The position numbers were made by a program, and so were the translations under genes. From the NCBI RefSeq assembly GCF_042665195.1, contig NZ_JBHTBW010000019.1, forward strand, positions 124,001 through 188,000: a stretch of 64,000 bases of DNA, given 5' to 3'. Below, in pieces: positions 51,113 through 58,892 of the stretch (position 1 is its first letter; the number at the start of each line of letters is the position of its first letter). A model generated the notes under the pieces. It had not been told where the DNA came from. It ran no database searches and saw only the letters and a program-made list of their open reading frames with translations. Source of the stretch: Laceyella putida. GTDB lineage: Bacteria > Bacillota > Bacilli > Thermoactinomycetales > Thermoactinomycetaceae.

Positions 51113-52966
51113 TTGAAACAGGAAACAAATATGAAGCGTCGATATTATGAAAGATTTCAAGTGGAAGATGTGATCAACTTTTTTTCTGGTCAACTTCTAC
51201 AAGCGAAATCTGCGGATGGTGCCCAAGTTTTCCTACAAAGCATCAAGATTACACGCCGCCCTCTTCCTAACGGTTATGAAGAAGCATTTCGTCGGCTGCA
51301 GCACCCATATTTAGCGCCGATCCTTGACATCATTGAGGAAGAAAACGAGCTGTTGTTGGTTCACCCTCCGTTTGCTGGAGACCCCTTGCCTTTAGTCGTA
51401 AATAAAGAACGGGCAATGGACCCAGAAGTGGCTGTACGCATTGTGGGCAAGTGTTTTAAAACGTTACGGGATTTGGAGCGTTTACCCCTACCTCTCAGCG
51501 CGACGTTAGATCCTAAGAATATTTTGTTGAACGGACATAAACCCCTTATTTTATTCTATTTTATGAAGGATCCCAAAACACCGCGCTACGATGAGAAATG
51601 GCGTGAACTCCTCTTTTATCTCTTAACCGGTCAAACACCAGTAGGCGGAATAAAACAGTGTGAAACGGTCTTGGAACGGAAAAAGATTCCGAGTCGAATC
51701 GCCAAATTGGCCCTCATGAGCTTGGATCGCAAACAACCTTATGTGGATGTATTGCAGGCGGTTGAGGGTTACATTGATTCCAAGGGAGACATTCAAGGCA
51801 GCGGCTTGAGCCGTAAAAACGCGGCGTCGAAAAAGACGAAACGGAAAGGAGTTGTCACCACGGTTACCATTGCTGCTGCTGCATTGGTATTGGTGACTCT
51901 TGCTGTTTCTCAGTGGCAGCCGGAAGATAGTTACACGGGAATTTTTGAAAATCCGGATAATGCGGTTGGCCAACAAGGCGGGGAACAGATTGATACGGGT
52001 GGTTCCCTCGTGCAGTCGATTCATTTCTCCAATGACAAAACCCAATTCGCGCTTCCTTACACCTTGACGGGTGACTCCAATTTGCGCGGGGAGTTTGAAC
52101 TAGCCAAGTTAAACGGGTTTTACGGTTACTTGGAATCTTCCGACGGCAAAGCACAATACGGGATTTATATTAATAAACAAGGTTCGATCGAGCTATATCA
52201 TACCCTTGGCTCCAAAATGACCAAAGTGGGCGTTTCCGGTGATGGCTATAAGATCAAGCCGGGGAAAAAATACACATTTGAAATTTTGTACTATCCCAAC
52301 GAACCGATCCGTATGGCATTTTCTGAAGAAGGACAACCTGAAAAATGGGTTGCGACAGGGATCACTCCGGTTTCAGGTGAGTTGAAATTGCGATTCAGCG
52401 GAAAAGAAGGCGCCGTGTTGTACTATCCCGAACCGAACCCGGTGACCGATAAGCAAATGGTGGAACGTGTCTGGATGAACCAACAACCTTGGCATATCGA
52501 TTTTGGGCAAGCGGTGTTGACGCTGGATGAACAGCAACGTTCGCGGCTGAAGGTATTCCCGGCTTCTCAGATTCGTTTGGGTGCCAATGATACGTCTAAA
52601 TTCTCATTTATTCCCGCGACGCAAGATGATGTGTTCCAAATCGACATTCAAACCATCAACAGCGTTCGCTACCGGCTGGTGTTGGAAGGCAAAGAGAAGA
52701 AGGTCAGCTTGTTCAAGTTGGAAGAGAAAATCGAGAAGGTCGCCGAGAAACCATTGGATTGGAAATCGGTTGACGATGTGCCTTATGCGGTTACGATCAA
52801 GCCATCCTTCACCACGTTAACCATTGATCTGTCGCGAGGGACCAATAAAACGACATTGGAGCATACGGACCAGTCCCCCGTGCTGCTCAAAGATGTAACC
52901 TTGCAGAATCGCAATGGGTTCCAGTTGGTTGAAGAGAAAGAAAATATCCAGGAAGAATTGCAGTAA
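51113..52966 (+). CDS. Membrane-anchored pseudokinase with a large extracellular domain
   Basis: 617 residues, TTG start 8 nt after AGGGGA. Residues about 15-225 have a protein-kinase-like fold: AQVFLQSIKI aligns with the beta-3 strand but has Gln for the ATP-binding Lys; SATLDPKNILL aligns with HRDxKPxNILL but lacks the HRD Asp and catalytic Lys; the DFG position reads FYF. So it should be catalytically dead. A Lys-rich stretch and one membrane span (246-267) follow, then about 350 residues outside, with jelly-roll-like beta pattern. The layout resembles PknB-type receptor kinases. A signalling or cell-wall sensing role is inferred; the family is not known to me. A terminator follows. Confidence 0.65.
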   Translation: MKQETNMKRRYYERFQVEDVINFFSGQLLQAKSADGAQVFLQSIKITRRPLPNGYEEAFRRLQHPYLAPILDIIEEENELLLVHPPFAGDPLPLVVNKERAMDPEVAVRIVGKCFKTLRDLERLPLPLSATLDPKNILLNGHKPLILFYFMKDPKTPRYDEKWRELLFYLLTGQTPVGGIKQCETVLERKKIPSRIAKLALMSLDRKQPYVDVLQAVEGYIDSKGDIQGSGLSRKNAASKKTKRKGVVTTVTIAAAALVLVTLAVSQWQPEDSYTGIFENPDNAVGQQGGEQIDTGGSLVQSIHFSNDKTQFALPYTLTGDSNLRGEFELAKLNGFYGYLESSDGKAQYGIYINKQGSIELYHTLGSKMTKVGVSGDGYKIKPGKKYTFEILYYPNEPIRMAFSEEGQPEKWVATGITPVSGELKLRFSGKEGAVLYYPEPNPVTDKQMVERVWMNQQPWHIDFGQAVLTLDEQQRSRLKVFPASQIRLGANDTSKFSFIPATQDDVFQIDIQTINSVRYRLVLEGKEKKVSLFKLEEKIEKVAEKPLDWKSVDDVPYAVTIKPSFTTLTIDLSRGTNKTTLEHTDQSPVLLKDVTLQNRNGFQLVEEKENIQEELQ

Positions 52967-52998
52967 AAAGACCGTGACTTAAATGGCACGGTCTTTTT
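52965..52998 (+). terminator. Rho-independent terminator after the pseudokinase gene
   Basis: A 12-bp stem AAAAAGACCGTG/CACGGTCTTTTT with a 10-nt loop, starting at the stop codon. Confidence 0.9.
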
Positions 52999-53008
52999 CC
53001 ATGCTTAC

Positions 53009-53035
53009 AAAAAAGGCTGCTGTGATCCAGCAGCC
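53009..53035 (-). terminator. Rho-independent terminator for the dat transcript
   Basis: On the minus strand GGCTGCTG pairs with CAGCAGCC and is followed by six T. It is 170 nt after the end of dat; the interval 53041-53203 shows no gene. Confidence 0.75.
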
Positions 53036-53203
53036 AACAGTGTGAAGGGAGACAATGATGATGAAGGGTTAATCGCTTAAACATGGAGTGAAGTTGAACC
53101 ATATCAAGACCATGTGAAAGATCCCTCTACATCGGCGTCTACAAACGACTAATTATATGTTCGCCAATGTTGTTGTTTTCCCTTCCATTATTTTCAATAA
53201 ATT

Positions 53204-54058
53204 TCAAGAAGGAGTGTCCGAGAGGGTGGTGCGTTTGATCTCATTGACGAACGCTTCCTGGAGCTGTTTGGTTATCGGACCTGGCACGCCTTGATTCACC
53301 GGTTTGTTGTCGATTTCGACGATGGGGCAAATTTCCATCGTGGTGCTGCTCAAAAAGACTTCATCCGCTTGGTCCAGCTCTTCCTTGGAGAAAGCTGTCT
53401 CACTAAACGGAATTTCGCATTCGTCTGCCAATTTGAGAACCACTTGGCGGGTGATCCCGTTTAAGATCAGATGATTGGTCGGATGGGTATAAAGGGTGCC
53501 GTCTTTGATGATAAAGATATTGGTGGAGCTTCCTTCCGTAACGACACCGTCGCGAATGAGAATCGCTTCTTTGGCTCCATGGTCGATGGCCGTCTGTTTA
53601 GCCAATACGGCACCAAGCAAGTTTAAGCTTTTGATGTCACAGCGCAACCAGCGGATATCGTCCGTGGTGATGGCCCGGATGCCATGGTTCAATTCAGCCA
53701 ACGGGCGCTTCGCATGTTGCACGTAGGCGATGGTCAGCGGGCGGGCTTGGTCTGGAAAACCGTGATAGCGAGGCGCGGTGCCACGGCTTACTTGAATATA
53801 AATATTCCCTTCTTCAAGCTGGTTCCGCCGGATAAGTTCATGCAACAACTGTTTCAATTCGGCGATGGGATAAGGGAGTTCCAGACGGATTTCTCTGGCA
53901 CTCCGCTCCAAACGCGCCAAATGCTCATCCATATAGAAAGAACGCCCGTGGTATACCCGAATCATTTCATACACGCCGTCACCAAATTGGTAAGCGCGGT
54001 CTTCAACGTCGATGTGGGCTTCTTCACGGGATATTAAACGGTTGTCATATAAAATCAT
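53204..54058 (-). CDS. dat: D-amino acid aminotransferase
   Basis: 284 residues of PLP fold type IV. Interconverts D-alanine and D-glutamate with their 2-oxoacids, feeding cell-wall precursors. Landmarks: DRAYQFGDGVYE near residue 22, the PLP lysine in CDIKSLNLLGAVLAK near 145, and EGSSTNIFI near 176. Length and text match Bacillus D-AAT well, distinguishing it from branched-chain aminotransferases. Monocistronic on the minus strand, divergent from a metallophosphoesterase gene. Confidence 0.95.
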   Translation of the reverse strand: MILYDNRLISREEAHIDVEDRAYQFGDGVYEMIRVYHGRSFYMDEHLARLERSAREIRLELPYPIAELKQLLHELIRRNQLEEGNIYIQVSRGTAPRYHGFPDQARPLTIAYVQHAKRPLAELNHGIRAITTDDIRWLRCDIKSLNLLGAVLAKQTAIDHGAKEAILIRDGVVTEGSSTNIFIIKDGTLYTHPTNHLILNGITRQVVLKLADECEIPFSETAFSKEELDQADEVFLSSTTMEICPIVEIDNKPVNQGVPGPITKQLQEAFVNEIKRTTLSDTPS

Positions 54059-54230
54059 ATCGCTTCATCCTCTCTTTATGTATCTTTATTCTAGTTTGCC
54101 GGAAGGGTCTGAAAAGTACAAGCCTTGATCTTGTGGGAAATCAAACATCACTTTGCTTGCCAAGCGCCGGTTTTTTTGAAACAATGGGAGTAGCTTTGGT
54201 CATACATAGGCGTCAAAATGGATTAGGGAT

Positions 54231-54995
54231 GTGGAAACAGTGGCTATATACGCATTAAGTGATTTGCATCTATCTTTTAACAGACCCGTTACACTTTATG
54301 ATATTAACCCCGATCAAGATATAGAAAAGCCAATGGATGTGTTTGGCTGGACGCGCCATTATGAACGGATTCGTGACCACTGGAACCGTGTGGTGGACAG
54401 GGAGGATACGGTGCTGATTCCCGGCGATATCAGTTGGGCCATGAAATTGGAGGTGGCTCGGTATGATTTTGAGTGGATTAATCAATTGCCGGGCAAGAAA
54501 GTGATGTCCCCAGGGAACCATTGCTATTACGCCAACAGCAAGAAAAAGGTGCGGTCGGTGTTACCGGAAGGTATGGAGTGGATCGATGCCGATTACACGC
54601 TTGTTGAAGGGAAAATCGTGGCGGGCACGAGAGGTTGGACGTTACCGGGGGATCGCTTTTTTACGGAAGAGGAAGACCGAAAGATATATGAACGCCAAGT
54701 GGGCAGGCTTAGGTTGGCCCTGGAGTCGGCCGCGAAGGAGCATCCCGCGAAGGAGAAGATCGTCATGCTCCATTTTCCGCCGCTTACCGTATCAGCGACG
54801 GAGTCGGGATTTATGGAGATAATGAAAGAGTTTGGGGTAAGCTTGTGCGTTTATGGGCATATGCATGGTAAAGCGCAAGAGGAAGCGATCCAGGGGCGAG
54901 TGGATGGAATAGAATTAAAGTTGGTCGCATGTGATGCGATTGGTTTTTGCCCTGTAAAGCTTTGTGATAGCGGAAACCACCTATCAAGACGGTAG
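54231..54995 (+). CDS. Calcineurin-like metallophosphoesterase
   Basis: 254 residues. Metal-site motifs in order: SDLHLSFN near residue 8, PGDISWAM near 64, PGNHCYYAN near 92 and YGHMHG near 207. The third motif is normally GNHD/E; here Cys occupies that place, an unusual change that may alter metal binding. GTG 54231 directly abuts GGGAT, whereas GTG 54240 is better spaced, so the first three residues are uncertain. Related Firmicute proteins are cytosolic phosphoesterases with unknown substrate. Confidence 0.85.
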   Translation: METVAIYALSDLHLSFNRPVTLYDINPDQDIEKPMDVFGWTRHYERIRDHWNRVVDREDTVLIPGDISWAMKLEVARYDFEWINQLPGKKVMSPGNHCYYANSKKKVRSVLPEGMEWIDADYTLVEGKIVAGTRGWTLPGDRFFTEEEDRKIYERQVGRLRLALESAAKEHPAKEKIVMLHFPPLTVSATESGFMEIMKEFGVSLCVYGHMHGKAQEEAIQGRVDGIELKLVACDAIGFCPVKLCDSGNHLSRR

Positions 54996-55046
54996 GTGGC
55001 TGTTTCACTCCATAAACGGAGTAAATCCCCACCCATTAGTGGGGAT
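54977..55046. terminator. Two hairpins between convergent genes
   Basis: CCACCTA/TAGGTGG (54977-54999) is followed on the plus strand by CTGTTTC and serves the phosphoesterase gene. ATCCCCAC/GTGGGGAT (55025-55046) may serve the minus-strand gpsB-like gene; its T tract is weak. Confidence 0.55.
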
Positions 55047-55050
55047 CCGC

Positions 55051-55350
55051 TTAACGGTAAAATTGTTGAGGATGGTCTATGTTGTTGACACATCCCTTCA
55101 GCTGTTCGCGAAGTTGCCGGTTTTCTTCGCGCAATTGCTGCACATCGTACAGAAGCTGTTGGAGCAGTTGCTCAATTTGGTTGTACCGTTCATGTTCATT
55201 CAATACCGATTGCGCTTGCATTGTTTTTTCGAACTCTATGTAATCTTTTATGATCTGATCGAGGAAATGATTGACTTCATCCATATCGTAACCGCGTACT
55301 GCACGTTTGAATTCCTTGTTGTGGATTTCACGGGCAGTTAAGCTGGGCAT
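55051..55350 (-). CDS. gpsB: GpsB-like DivIVA-domain cell-cycle protein
   Basis: 99 residues, close to the 98 of B. subtilis GpsB. The N-terminal DivIVA domain reads LTAREIHNKEFKRAVRGYDM, then EVNHFLDQIIKDY, the core that binds membranes and penicillin-binding proteins; the C-terminal part is a Glu/Gln-rich coiled coil. It coordinates cell-wall synthesis during division. The C-terminal trimerisation helix differs from Bacillus GpsB, so another short DivIVA-domain protein is possible. ATG follows AAGGAGG. Single gene. Confidence 0.85.
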   Translation of the reverse strand: MPSLTAREIHNKEFKRAVRGYDMDEVNHFLDQIIKDYIEFEKTMQAQSVLNEHERYNQIEQLLQQLLYDVQQLREENRQLREQLKGCVNNIDHPQQFYR

Positions 55351-55624
55351 GTCTCATACCTCCTTGGCAAACATTTATAAATTCAGTATACTCACTCAAT
55401 TGTGAATGGTAAATACTCTGTCTGGCATGTTGTACACAACTTTTCATAAAAATAGTTCATCGAGAAAAATGTAATGCTGACAAAGAATAAAAATATTAAT
55501 TTGGTAAGGTAAACGTTAAGGAGATTTCCCCGCTTCATGCGCTGGTAATGGCGTGGGATATTCGGTATACTGTAACGTGCGACAGAAGTAAAAATGTCTG
55601 ACCAATGGAGAGGTGGCAGCTCGT

Positions 55625-56188
55625 ATGAAAATCCTTGCAGTGCCCGGAAGTTTAAGTGAACAATCGACAACTCATATGGCTGTGGCGATTGTGGCGAATG
55701 CAGCTGAAAAAATGGGGGCAACCGTAGAAATTTTTGATTTGCGGGAGTATCCATTGCCGATCTATGATGGACGGGAAGAATCTTTTTATCCCGAGACGGT
55801 TCATCTGTTCAAACAAAAAATGCTGGAGGCAGATGGGTTCATATTGGCTTCTCCTGAATATCATGGTAGCATTTCCGGTGTTTTGAAAAACGCCTTGGAT
55901 TTCATTGGAGCACGCGAGTTGGAAGGGAAATTGGTCGCTTTGCTCGGCACAGCAGGAGGCGCGCTGGGAGCCACGAATACACTCAATACGCTTAATATCA
56001 TTTGCCGTACATTGCATGCGTGGCCGTTGCCTTCCATGCCATCGGTTCCACAAAGTTATATGGCGTTTAAATCGGATGGTACATTAAAAGATGAGAAACT
56101 GCAACAGCGGCTGGAAGACTTGGGGGCAAACTTGGTGAAGGCGATTCGACTATACGGAACAGAGCTGCGCGTCAATGCGAAAAGATAG
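55625..56188 (+). CDS. NAD(P)H-dependent FMN reductase
   Basis: 187 residues of the flavodoxin-like NADPH-dependent FMN reductase family. The start is ATG 55625 after AGAGGTGG; GTG 55613 would precede the ribosome site. The FMN phosphate loop is PGSLSEQST near residue 6, and the flavin-site motif SPEYHGSISGVLKNALD lies near 78. It supplies reduced flavin or reduces quinones and metals in the cytosol. It lies upstream of mntR, but with its own promoter region, and has no operon partner. Confidence 0.92.
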   Translation: MKILAVPGSLSEQSTTHMAVAIVANAAEKMGATVEIFDLREYPLPIYDGREESFYPETVHLFKQKMLEADGFILASPEYHGSISGVLKNALDFIGARELEGKLVALLGTAGGALGATNTLNTLNIICRTLHAWPLPSMPSVPQSYMAFKSDGTLKDEKLQQRLEDLGANLVKAIRLYGTELRVNAKR

Positions 56189-56267
56189 GAGTAAAATATG
56201 CTCTATCCGCAAAAATATGATAAACTAACTTTGATTTTTACTTGCTACGTAGATAGGGGGACTTTCG

Positions 56268-56705
56268 ATGCCAACACCGAGTATGGAGGATTATTTGGAG
56301 AACATTTATAAGTTGATTGAACAAAAAGGTTATGCCAGGGTGTCGGATATCGCGGAAGCATTGGAAGTACACCCCTCATCTGTGACAAAGATGGTTCAAA
56401 AGCTGGATCAGAATAAGTATCTGGTGTATGAAAAATATCGAGGTTTGGTTTTAACTTCTAAAGGGAAAAAAATAGGAAAACGTTTGATGGATCGACACCA
56501 GTTGCTTGAGCAGTTTTTGCGTCTGATCGGGGTAAGTGAAGACCAGATTTATCATGATGTGGAAGGAATCGAGCACCATTTGAGTTGGGATTCCATCACT
56601 TGCATCGAAAACCTGGTGGAGTATTTATCGGAACATCAAGAAGTAGTAGCCTACCTACAATCCTTAAAAGAAGCGGATGAACAAGAGGACGGCGAAACGG
56701 AATAA
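56268..56705 (+). CDS. mntR: Manganese-responsive transcriptional repressor MntR
   Basis: 145 residues, very close to B. subtilis MntR: winged helix with RVSDIAEALEVHPSSVTKMV (residues 24-43), and Mn-binding residues Asp8, Glu11 (MEDYLENIY) and His77 (RHQLLEQF), with the VEGIEHHLSW segment carrying the remaining Glu and His ligands. It represses Mn2+ uptake genes when manganese is plentiful; its targets are not in the window. ATG follows TAGGGGG. Order mntR then yqhO is conserved with Bacillus. Confidence 0.96.
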   Translation: MPTPSMEDYLENIYKLIEQKGYARVSDIAEALEVHPSSVTKMVQKLDQNKYLVYEKYRGLVLTSKGKKIGKRLMDRHQLLEQFLRLIGVSEDQIYHDVEGIEHHLSWDSITCIENLVEYLSEHQEVVAYLQSLKEADEQEDGETE

Positions 56706-56786
56706 CCCATGGACTTGTCCTTGGGTTTTTTCACTCTTATCCACATACATTTTTTTACAAGGGCTTTGAAAGAGGAGGGGAATGTG

Positions 56787-57746
56787 ATGTGGGCTGATGC
56801 CGTATTTGAAGGCGGTGGCGTGAAAGGGATTGGCTTGGTGGGCGCGTTATCGGTCGCTGAGAGCAAAGGCTACAAATGGAAAAATATTGCGGGGACATCG
56901 GCGGGGTCGATTATCGCCGCGTTGCTGGCGGCGGGATATACAGGGAAGGAATTATACGAAATTTTGATGGAGCAGGACTTTTTGCAATTTTTGCCCCCGT
57001 CTTGGTATGATTACATTCCCGTTGTTGGTCCCGCTTTGCGGTTGTGGATCAAAAAAGGGCTTTATCCAGGGACGGCCTTGGAAAAATGGGTAGCGGATCT
57101 GCTCAAAGCCAAAGGCATTCAGACCTTTAAAGACTTGCCGGATGATGTGAAACTGCGCATCATCGCATCAGACATCTCGCGCAGCCAACTGTTGGTGTTG
57201 CCGGAAGATTTGAAGCTGTATGGATATGATCCGGGTTCCTTTTCAGTGGCCAAAGCGGTGTGCATGAGTTGCAGCATTCCTTTTTTCTTTGAGCCAGTTA
57301 AGTTGTTGCACCTTCCCACCCGAAAAACGTCATATGTGGTGGATGGCGGGGTATTGAGCAATTTCCCGGTCTGGCTGTTTGACCAGGATAACCCGCGTTG
57401 GCCCACCTTTGGCTTTGCCCTCTGTTCAGAAGGGGATAACCAAATCCACCAAATCGACGGCCCGCTCAGCATGTTTCGTTCACTCCTTTATACGATGCTG
57501 GACGCGAGGGACAATCGCTTTGTGCAACAACACGAAGAGATTCGAACCATTCAAGTGCCGATCGCCGGTGTGAAGATGACAGACTTTTCCCTCTCGAAAG
57601 AAAAAAAGGAACAGTTATTCATGTCGGGGGTGAAAGCGGCTGAATTATTCTTTAACCATTGGAGTTTCGAACAATATCTCAGCGCCCGCGGCAAAAGCAA
57701 ACAGATCACGTACAAGATGCGCCCGTCTGATCAAATAGGGGGATAG
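56787..57746 (+). CDS. yqhO: Patatin-like phospholipase YqhO
   Basis: 319 residues from ATG 56787, 8 nt after GAGGAGG; the longer frame starting at 56709 lacks a ribosome site. Patatin features: oxyanion loop GGGVKGIGLVGAL near residue 9, nucleophile in GTSAGS near 38, and catalytic Asp in DGGVLSNFPV near 190. It probably hydrolyses membrane phospholipid acyl chains at the cytosolic face. The next gene (interrupted PrcB-like) starts 2 nt after the stop, so the two formed an operon. Confidence 0.93.
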   Translation: MWADAVFEGGGVKGIGLVGALSVAESKGYKWKNIAGTSAGSIIAALLAAGYTGKELYEILMEQDFLQFLPPSWYDYIPVVGPALRLWIKKGLYPGTALEKWVADLLKAKGIQTFKDLPDDVKLRIIASDISRSQLLVLPEDLKLYGYDPGSFSVAKAVCMSCSIPFFFEPVKLLHLPTRKTSYVVDGGVLSNFPVWLFDQDNPRWPTFGFALCSEGDNQIHQIDGPLSMFRSLLYTMLDARDNRFVQQHEEIRTIQVPIAGVKMTDFSLSKEKKEQLFMSGVKAAELFFNHWSFEQYLSARGKSKQITYKMRPSDQIGG

Positions 57747-57748
57747 TC

Positions 57749-58526
57749 ATGGCTTATTTGCGATCGGAATCGCAACGGATTCGCATCATTCCTGTTGCAG
57801 AGCAAAGGAATCTGCCGTTGGCTGTGATTCAATGGATGCTGTTGAGACTCCACACGGCTGAAGCCGTGGGATTCTTGTGTAGTTAGCGCACTCAATCCAT
57901 TTCTGCTTCATGCAACTCCCAAGTTCAGGGCTGTCTCATCAGCCCGTCCCATGCAGTTCTACAACTCATGTTGCATGTACCCACATGGGCGGAACGCCTA
58001 TTACCAGCATTCTAGTTCCGTTTTACTCACTCTCATGATTTTACCCAGTGGGAGAGATTGGTTCGCCACTGGAACCCCATATCATGACGTACAGAGGAAC
58101 AAAACCCACTACCAGTGGGATGAGCACCGCTCATGCGTTAGATTATACTGAAAATTGTTACTCTTAACAATCCCATAAAGGGATTACCGAGCAACGCCGA
58201 CTTTCATCCCATCCTTGAAAGAGTTGGGCTTTCAGTCGGCAACTTCTGTAAAAAAGAAAACACCAGAAGTTGCCCGGCTTGAGTGGGGAACTTATTGTTA
58301 TCATTTGATATCTGTGGGCGAGCGTCCCAATCCGGGCTACGAACTCGAAGTGGTGGAGATTGGCGAGGAACGCGACGAAGGAGCGGAGATCACGGTGCGG
58401 GAAAGATGGCCGCTTGCAGATCGGGTATACCCGCAAGTGGTGTCGTATCCCTCGGTATTGGCAGAGATCCTTGGTTCTGTTCGGGTATGGCTGCTGCAAA
58501 ATGGCCAGAGGCTTCCATTTGAGTGA
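57749..58526 (+). pseudogene. PrcB-like protein gene split by an IS605-type element
   Basis: The 5' part runs from ATG 57749 for 31 codons (MAYLRSESQRIRIIPVAEQR and so on) to 57841; the 3' part runs from 58248 to a stop at 58526 (92 codons). Between them lies the 406-bp element 57842-58247. Joining the two parts gives one uninterrupted 123-residue frame, so the gene was intact before insertion. The 3' part has LEWGTYCYHLISVGERPNPG and GYELEVVEIGEERDEGAE, the pattern of PrcB-family (protease complex subunit) C-terminal domains. As it stands the first part reads 14 more codons into the element and stops at 57884-57886. Function is probably lost. Confidence 0.8.
57842..58247 (-). mobile_element. 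IS200/IS605-type non-autonomous element with omega-RNA-like right end
   Basis: Read on the minus strand, the element begins right after TTTAC (a target/TAM-like sequence, complement at 58248-58252) and ends with GGAGTCTCAA at 57842, the TCAA ending typical of this superfamily. The end hairpin CACGGC/GCCGTG (57853-57868) is the usual right-end palindrome; a 7-bp palindrome GCCGACT/AGTCGGC with inner CTTTCA/TGAAAG marks the left end. In between are stems AATCCC/GGGATT, ATGAGC/GCTCAT, CCCACT/AGTGGG and CCAGTGG/CCACTGG. No tnpA or tnpB remains. There is no target duplication, as expected for this mechanism. Confidence 0.82.
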
Positions 58527-58536
58527 TGTGACCACA

Positions 58537-58581
58537 AAAAGAACCTAGCGCCACATGCGATTGTGGCAACTAGGTTCTTTT
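58537..58581. terminator. Bidirectional terminator
   Basis: AAAAGAACCTAG/CTAGGTTCTTTT, a perfect 12-bp stem, lies between convergent genes. Confidence 0.85.
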
Positions 58582-58583
58582 CG

Positions 58584-58877
58584 TTACAGTGTTTTCTTTT
58601 TGTTGTTCCCTTCAATCACGCGAAACGGGTATTTCTTCCGCTTTTTTGGCTTGGGATTGGCTTGTCTTTTGGTTGCTAAGGGTGAGCTGAAGGAGCCTAA
58701 GCGCAATAGCCAGCGTGGCGGGAACTTGTACAGGTAGAAGACGATGCCGACAATGATAATGGGCAGGAGCAATTGCTCGGGATGCTGCATTAATTCAATC
58801 ACGGCACCGAATAACACAAAAGCCAATACCACAACATGCCAACTTTTTTTGTTGGTGGGGTTGATCACGCATTTCAC
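58584..58877 (-). CDS. Small membrane protein, YqhP/SA1362-like
   Basis: 97 residues. Two hydrophobic segments (SWHVVVLAFVLFGAVIEL and QLLLPIIIVGIVFYLYKF) are followed by a PPRW motif and a very basic tail (KPKKRKKYPF). Its place between the yqhO and yqhQ genes and its build correspond to YqhP of Bacillus (SA1362 family), of unknown function. The assignment rests mostly on gene order. It lies 15 nt after yqhQ on the same strand, so the two are co-transcribed. Confidence 0.65.
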   Translation of the reverse strand: MKCVINPTNKKSWHVVVLAFVLFGAVIELMQHPEQLLLPIIIVGIVFYLYKFPPRWLLRLGSFSSPLATKRQANPKPKKRKKYPFRVIEGNNKKKTL

Positions 58878-58892
58878 CCTCTTTCCTATGGG

